Origin: Planktothrix paucivesiculata PCC 9631
Lineage (GTDB): Bacteria > Cyanobacteriota > Cyanobacteriia > Cyanobacteriales > Microcoleaceae
Reading direction: 5' to 3'
Assembly (NCBI RefSeq): GCF_900009265.2
Contig: NZ_LR735029.1
Span: 16,459 to 80,458 of the forward strand
Length of the DNA stretch: 64,000 nt
This document shows positions 61,331-64,000 of the stretch, piece after piece (within the stretch, counting starts at the first letter, position 1; each line of letters begins with the position of its first letter). The notes below the pieces were generated by a model. The model saw only the letters and a program-made list of their open reading frames with translations, made no database searches and was not told the DNA's origin. The position numbers and the translations under genes are program-made.

Positions 61331-63031
61331 GTGCTTAAAATTGTTAATCACCGATGGTTTCATCCGGGTTTACTGTTGTTTTGGGTGGGACTGGGAATTT
61401 TATTGAGATTTATGGGTTTAGGAAATAAGTCAGCATCGAGTATTGAAATTTCTACTTTAGTCTTTAGTTTGGGTCACGGTCTGAAAACTATTCCTTTAGA
61501 TCAAATCATTTCGGCGGATATTTTATTATCTCCTTTGCGCTTGGAAACCGCTAGTCAACCCTCGGATGTTATTTATCATTTATTTACTGAAAGTAATCAT
61601 CCACCGTTATATTTTTTGCTGAATCATTTCTGGATGAATTTATTTTCAACAGATGGAGAATTAGTTTCTTTAACGGTGGCGCGCGCTCTCAGTTCTATTT
61701 TAGGGGTTTTATCAATTCCGGCTATCTTTAGTTTAAGTTATTTTGCCTTTGGGTCTTTAACTTTTGCCCAAATTACCGCCGCATTAATCGCTATTTGTCC
61801 CTACGGAATTTATCTATCACAAGAAGCACGACACTATACTATAACTATACTTTTTATTATCGCATCTTTAGGCTATTTAGTCAAGGCAATTAGAAGTTTA
61901 CAAGGAGAAAAACCTTTATCTATTATTCAAGTCATGGGTTGGATTATTGTCAATGGATTAGGAATCGCTAGTCACTATTTTTTTATTGTATTATTAGGGG
62001 CGGAAGGGTTGGTTGTAGCCGGATTTTGGTTAAAGGATTGGCGAAATAAATTAGGACTTTTTAGCAGATCTTGGTTAAGGATTTATGCGGTAATATTCGG
62101 AACATTAATCACTGGATTAGTTTGGATTCCAATTTTAAAAGCTCTCCCTAATGATCAACTAACAGAATGGATTGCAACCGAATTTGAGGGATTAGGATTT
62201 ATAGAGCCTTTATTTCGTTTATTCGCCTGGTTAATTACCCAGATATTCTTATTACCCGTTGAAGGAACTCCTCTAATTATAACAGCAATTTCAGGATTAA
62301 TTTTATTGACGGTTTTAGTTTGGATAAGTCCGGGGATAATTCAAGGCATTAGGTTAAATCTTCAATCCTCTGAAACTCAACTTGAAACTAAAATTTTTGG
62401 CGGTATTTTAATTAGTATTTTTACACTGTTTTTGATTATAATTTATGGATTACAAAAGGACGTATCCCTGGCGGCTAGATATCAATTTGTTTACTTTCCT
62501 GTATTTATTTTAATTTTAGGCTCTGCATTAGGAGTTATTTGGAAAAAACCTGAAACTTTTAATAATTCTTGGGTTTCACTTCCTCCTATTTTACAAGCTA
62601 ACGGAAAAAAAATTGTAATTGTCACCTTAATTATGGGATGTTTGGGTGCGTTAACAGTTGGGGGAAACTATGGGTTTCAAAAATCCCAACAAGCGGATCG
62701 TTTAGCGAGTTATATGATTAATCAAGCTAAAACACCTGCGATCATTGCTACGACTAAAATAACCCACGCAGAAACTCGAGCTTTAATGGGATTAGGATTA
62801 GAATTTAAGCGTCAAAAAGCCAAAAATTTACCTGAATTTATGTTGGTTAAAAAAACCGATTATCCTTCTCCAGCTTTAGCAACTGCTTTAACTCAAATTA
62901 AACCTCCTTTTGATTTATGGACGGTGAATTTAAAAGATAATACGGATTTTAGCCAATTCCGGTGTCAACAAGATCCCCGTCCTCAACCTAAGTTTAATGG
63001 ATATCGATATCGACGATATTATTGTCGATAG
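61331..63031 (+). CDS. GT39-like membrane glycosyltransferase
   Basis: A 566-residue polytopic membrane protein with about 11 hydrophobic helices. The N-terminal loop contains SIEISTLVFSLGHGLK and the HPPLYFLLNHFWM segment characteristic of PMT/ArnT-type (GT39) glycosyltransferases, which transfer sugars from lipid-phosphate donors outside the membrane; SQEARHYT follows in the next loop. Donor and acceptor are unknown. It begins with GTG, 40 bp after the MITE. Confidence 0.85.
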   Translation: MLKIVNHRWFHPGLLLFWVGLGILLRFMGLGNKSASSIEISTLVFSLGHGLKTIPLDQIISADILLSPLRLETASQPSDVIYHLFTESNHPPLYFLLNHFWMNLFSTDGELVSLTVARALSSILGVLSIPAIFSLSYFAFGSLTFAQITAALIAICPYGIYLSQEARHYTITILFIIASLGYLVKAIRSLQGEKPLSIIQVMGWIIVNGLGIASHYFFIVLLGAEGLVVAGFWLKDWRNKLGLFSRSWLRIYAVIFGTLITGLVWIPILKALPNDQLTEWIATEFEGLGFIEPLFRLFAWLITQIFLLPVEGTPLIITAISGLILLTVLVWISPGIIQGIRLNLQSSETQLETKIFGGILISIFTLFLIIIYGLQKDVSLAARYQFVYFPVFILILGSALGVIWKKPETFNNSWVSLPPILQANGKKIVIVTLIMGCLGALTVGGNYGFQKSQQADRLASYMINQAKTPAIIATTKITHAETRALMGLGLEFKRQKAKNLPEFMLVKKTDYPSPALATALTQIKPPFDLWTVNLKDNTDFSQFRCQQDPRPQPKFNGYRYRRYYCR

Positions 63032-63074
63032 TTGGGTTATAATTTGAGTTTAATTAAAATAGGATGAGTTCAAC

Positions 63075-63827
63075 GTGCAGTTATCTCTAACCTTGTCTCC
63101 CTTAAAATTAGCTAAACGCCTAACAATGGGAGTAGGATTTTTTACCTTTACGAGTATTCTCGTACAAATTGGTAGATTTGGATTTAACTATCGAAAAGAT
63201 TGGACATCAATGTTTAATGTTGATCGAGAGATGAATTTACCGACTTGGTTTAGTGCGTTTATGTTGGCTTTTTGTGCTTGGTTATTAGGGGCGATCGCCT
63301 CAGCAAAACAAGCGGAAATCGAACAACAAAACTCCTTAAATGCTCCTGATGATCATGCTTCGGTAAAATATCGTTATTTTCAACAATGGAAATGGTTATC
63401 GATTATTTTTTGGTTATTTGCTATTGATGAAGTAGCTACAATTCATGAAATTTTAATTATTCCTGATATTGCTAAAGGGTTAAATTTACCTCCTTTTTTA
63501 CGTTCAATGTGGGTAATTCCAGGAATAATTTTAGTAGTTTTTTTCCTGCGTAAATATTGGAAGTTTTGGTTACATCTGCCCCGAAAAACCCGTTATCATT
63601 TTATTTTAGCCGCCTCTTTATATATTGGTGGAGCATTATTGATGGAAATGGTCGGGAGTGTTGTGGCGTTTTATTACCATCAACAAACTCTGATTTATTC
63701 ATTAGTAGCTATGGTAGAAGAAATTATGGAAATGATCGGGGTAATTGTGTTTATGTATGGGTTGTTAGTTTATATTCGAGAATGGCAAGAAAAGATTAAT
63801 GTTGAGATTCAAATTTTGCCACAATAG
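63075..63827 (+). CDS. Integral membrane protein, unknown
   Basis: A 250-residue protein with about six membrane helices (MGVGFFTFTSILVQIG; FSAFMLAFCAWLLGAIA; WLSIIFWLFAIDEVATIHE; WVIPGIILVVFFL and two more). Charged motifs DEVATIHE and MVEEIMEMIG lie at helix ends and could bind a metal. It starts with GTG 43 bp after the GT39 gene and is probably cotranscribed. I do not recognise the family. Confidence 0.65.
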   Translation: MQLSLTLSPLKLAKRLTMGVGFFTFTSILVQIGRFGFNYRKDWTSMFNVDREMNLPTWFSAFMLAFCAWLLGAIASAKQAEIEQQNSLNAPDDHASVKYRYFQQWKWLSIIFWLFAIDEVATIHEILIIPDIAKGLNLPPFLRSMWVIPGIILVVFFLRKYWKFWLHLPRKTRYHFILAASLYIGGALLMEMVGSVVAFYYHQQTLIYSLVAMVEEIMEMIGVIVFMYGLLVYIREWQEKINVEIQILPQ

Positions 63828-63867
63828 GCTATATAATAAAAGGATGTGATCTAGGTAGGAGAATAAT

Positions 63868-64000
63868 ATGGTTATGCAAGTGAAACCTCTCCTCTATTCT
63901 CCAGAGGAGTATTTCAAACTCGAAGAAACCGCAGAATTTAAACATGAATATCGAGACGGAGACATTATTCCTATGACGGGAGGTACGACGAATCATAATC
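63868..64000 (+). CDS. Partial Uma2 family protein
   Basis: The first 44 residues (MVMQVKPLLYSPEEYFKLEE and HEYRDGDIIPMTGGT) match the N-terminus of Uma2/DUF820 proteins. The gene runs off the window. An AGGAG ribosome binding site precedes the ATG. It is the third Uma2 gene here. Confidence 0.85.
   Translation, partial: MVMQVKPLLYSPEEYFKLEETAEFKHEYRDGDIIPMTGGTTNHN

Overview
The window is chromosomal DNA from a filamentous, gliding cyanobacterium, most likely a non-heterocystous Oscillatoriales member such as Planktothrix or a relative. The basis is moderate-to-low GC, scattered GCGATCGC (HIP1) palindromes, heptanucleotide STRR arrays, cyanobacterial families (DUF3531, DesB acyl-lipid desaturase, GroEL with a CIRCE operator, a PATAN-type Pil/Hmp chemosensory locus), many WD40/STAND giants and many Uma2 genes. 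The genus is an inference; no rRNA or tRNA gene was seen.

Layout. 1-4.1 kb: a partial reverse gene with a CRP-like site far upstream, an ABC ATPase-rsmG pair, a TPR lipoprotein-like/secreted protein with DUF3531, and a Nudix protein whose Nudix box has lost two glutamates. 4.1-7.2 kb: an overlapping HEPN gene pair, CIRCE-controlled groEL, then a 420-bp repeat tract containing a 90-bp MITE inserted in one copy of a duplicated sequence. 7.2-21.3 kb: an AAA/WD40 protein with 14 blades, a PPC-domain secreted protein, desB, Uma2, lpd, an amino-acid binding protein, a TPR-STAND ATPase abutting an acetyltransferase, an STRR array, a second MITE-like element and a GDSL hydrolase. 21.6-32.0 kb: a complete pilGHIJL (hmpABCDE-like) chemosensory operon controlling type IV pilus or gliding motility. 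32-41 kb: ruvA, a small divergent gene, DUF697-SHOCT, a YhiN flavoprotein, rubredoxin, a polysaccharide deacetylase, an RTX/Calx-beta/FG-GAP protein followed after 12 bp by an SLH protein, and a methyltransferase.

41-57 kb is the accessory part. It has two hicB antitoxin genes, each followed through an ATGA overlap by a wrecked hicA, an orphan small antitoxin-like gene, a coiled-coil/octapeptide/WD40 protein, the ferredoxin-type glutamate synthase, a four-EF-hand calcium protein, and a 1550-residue protein combining two WD40 regions with seven Ig-like repeats. Several dispersed palindromes and direct repeats lie among these genes, some running into coding sequence (recR 5' end, WD40 gene). 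57-64 kb: recR, a cupin-like protein, a zinc-ribbon Ser/Thr kinase, a toroid-like hypothetical, a GT39 glycosyltransferase, a membrane protein and a partial Uma2.

Together the genes suggest a motile surface-active organism (Pil chemosensory array, RTX and SLH surface proteins) with a large load of STAND/WD40 signalling proteins and a history of toxin loss with antitoxin retention. The most unusual items are the Ig/WD40 giant, the coiled-coil/WD40 protein with a conserved-looking unknown middle domain, the toxin-less HicB loci, and the MITE family with a readable empty site. Nothing here could be compared with databases; family names rest on recognised motifs.
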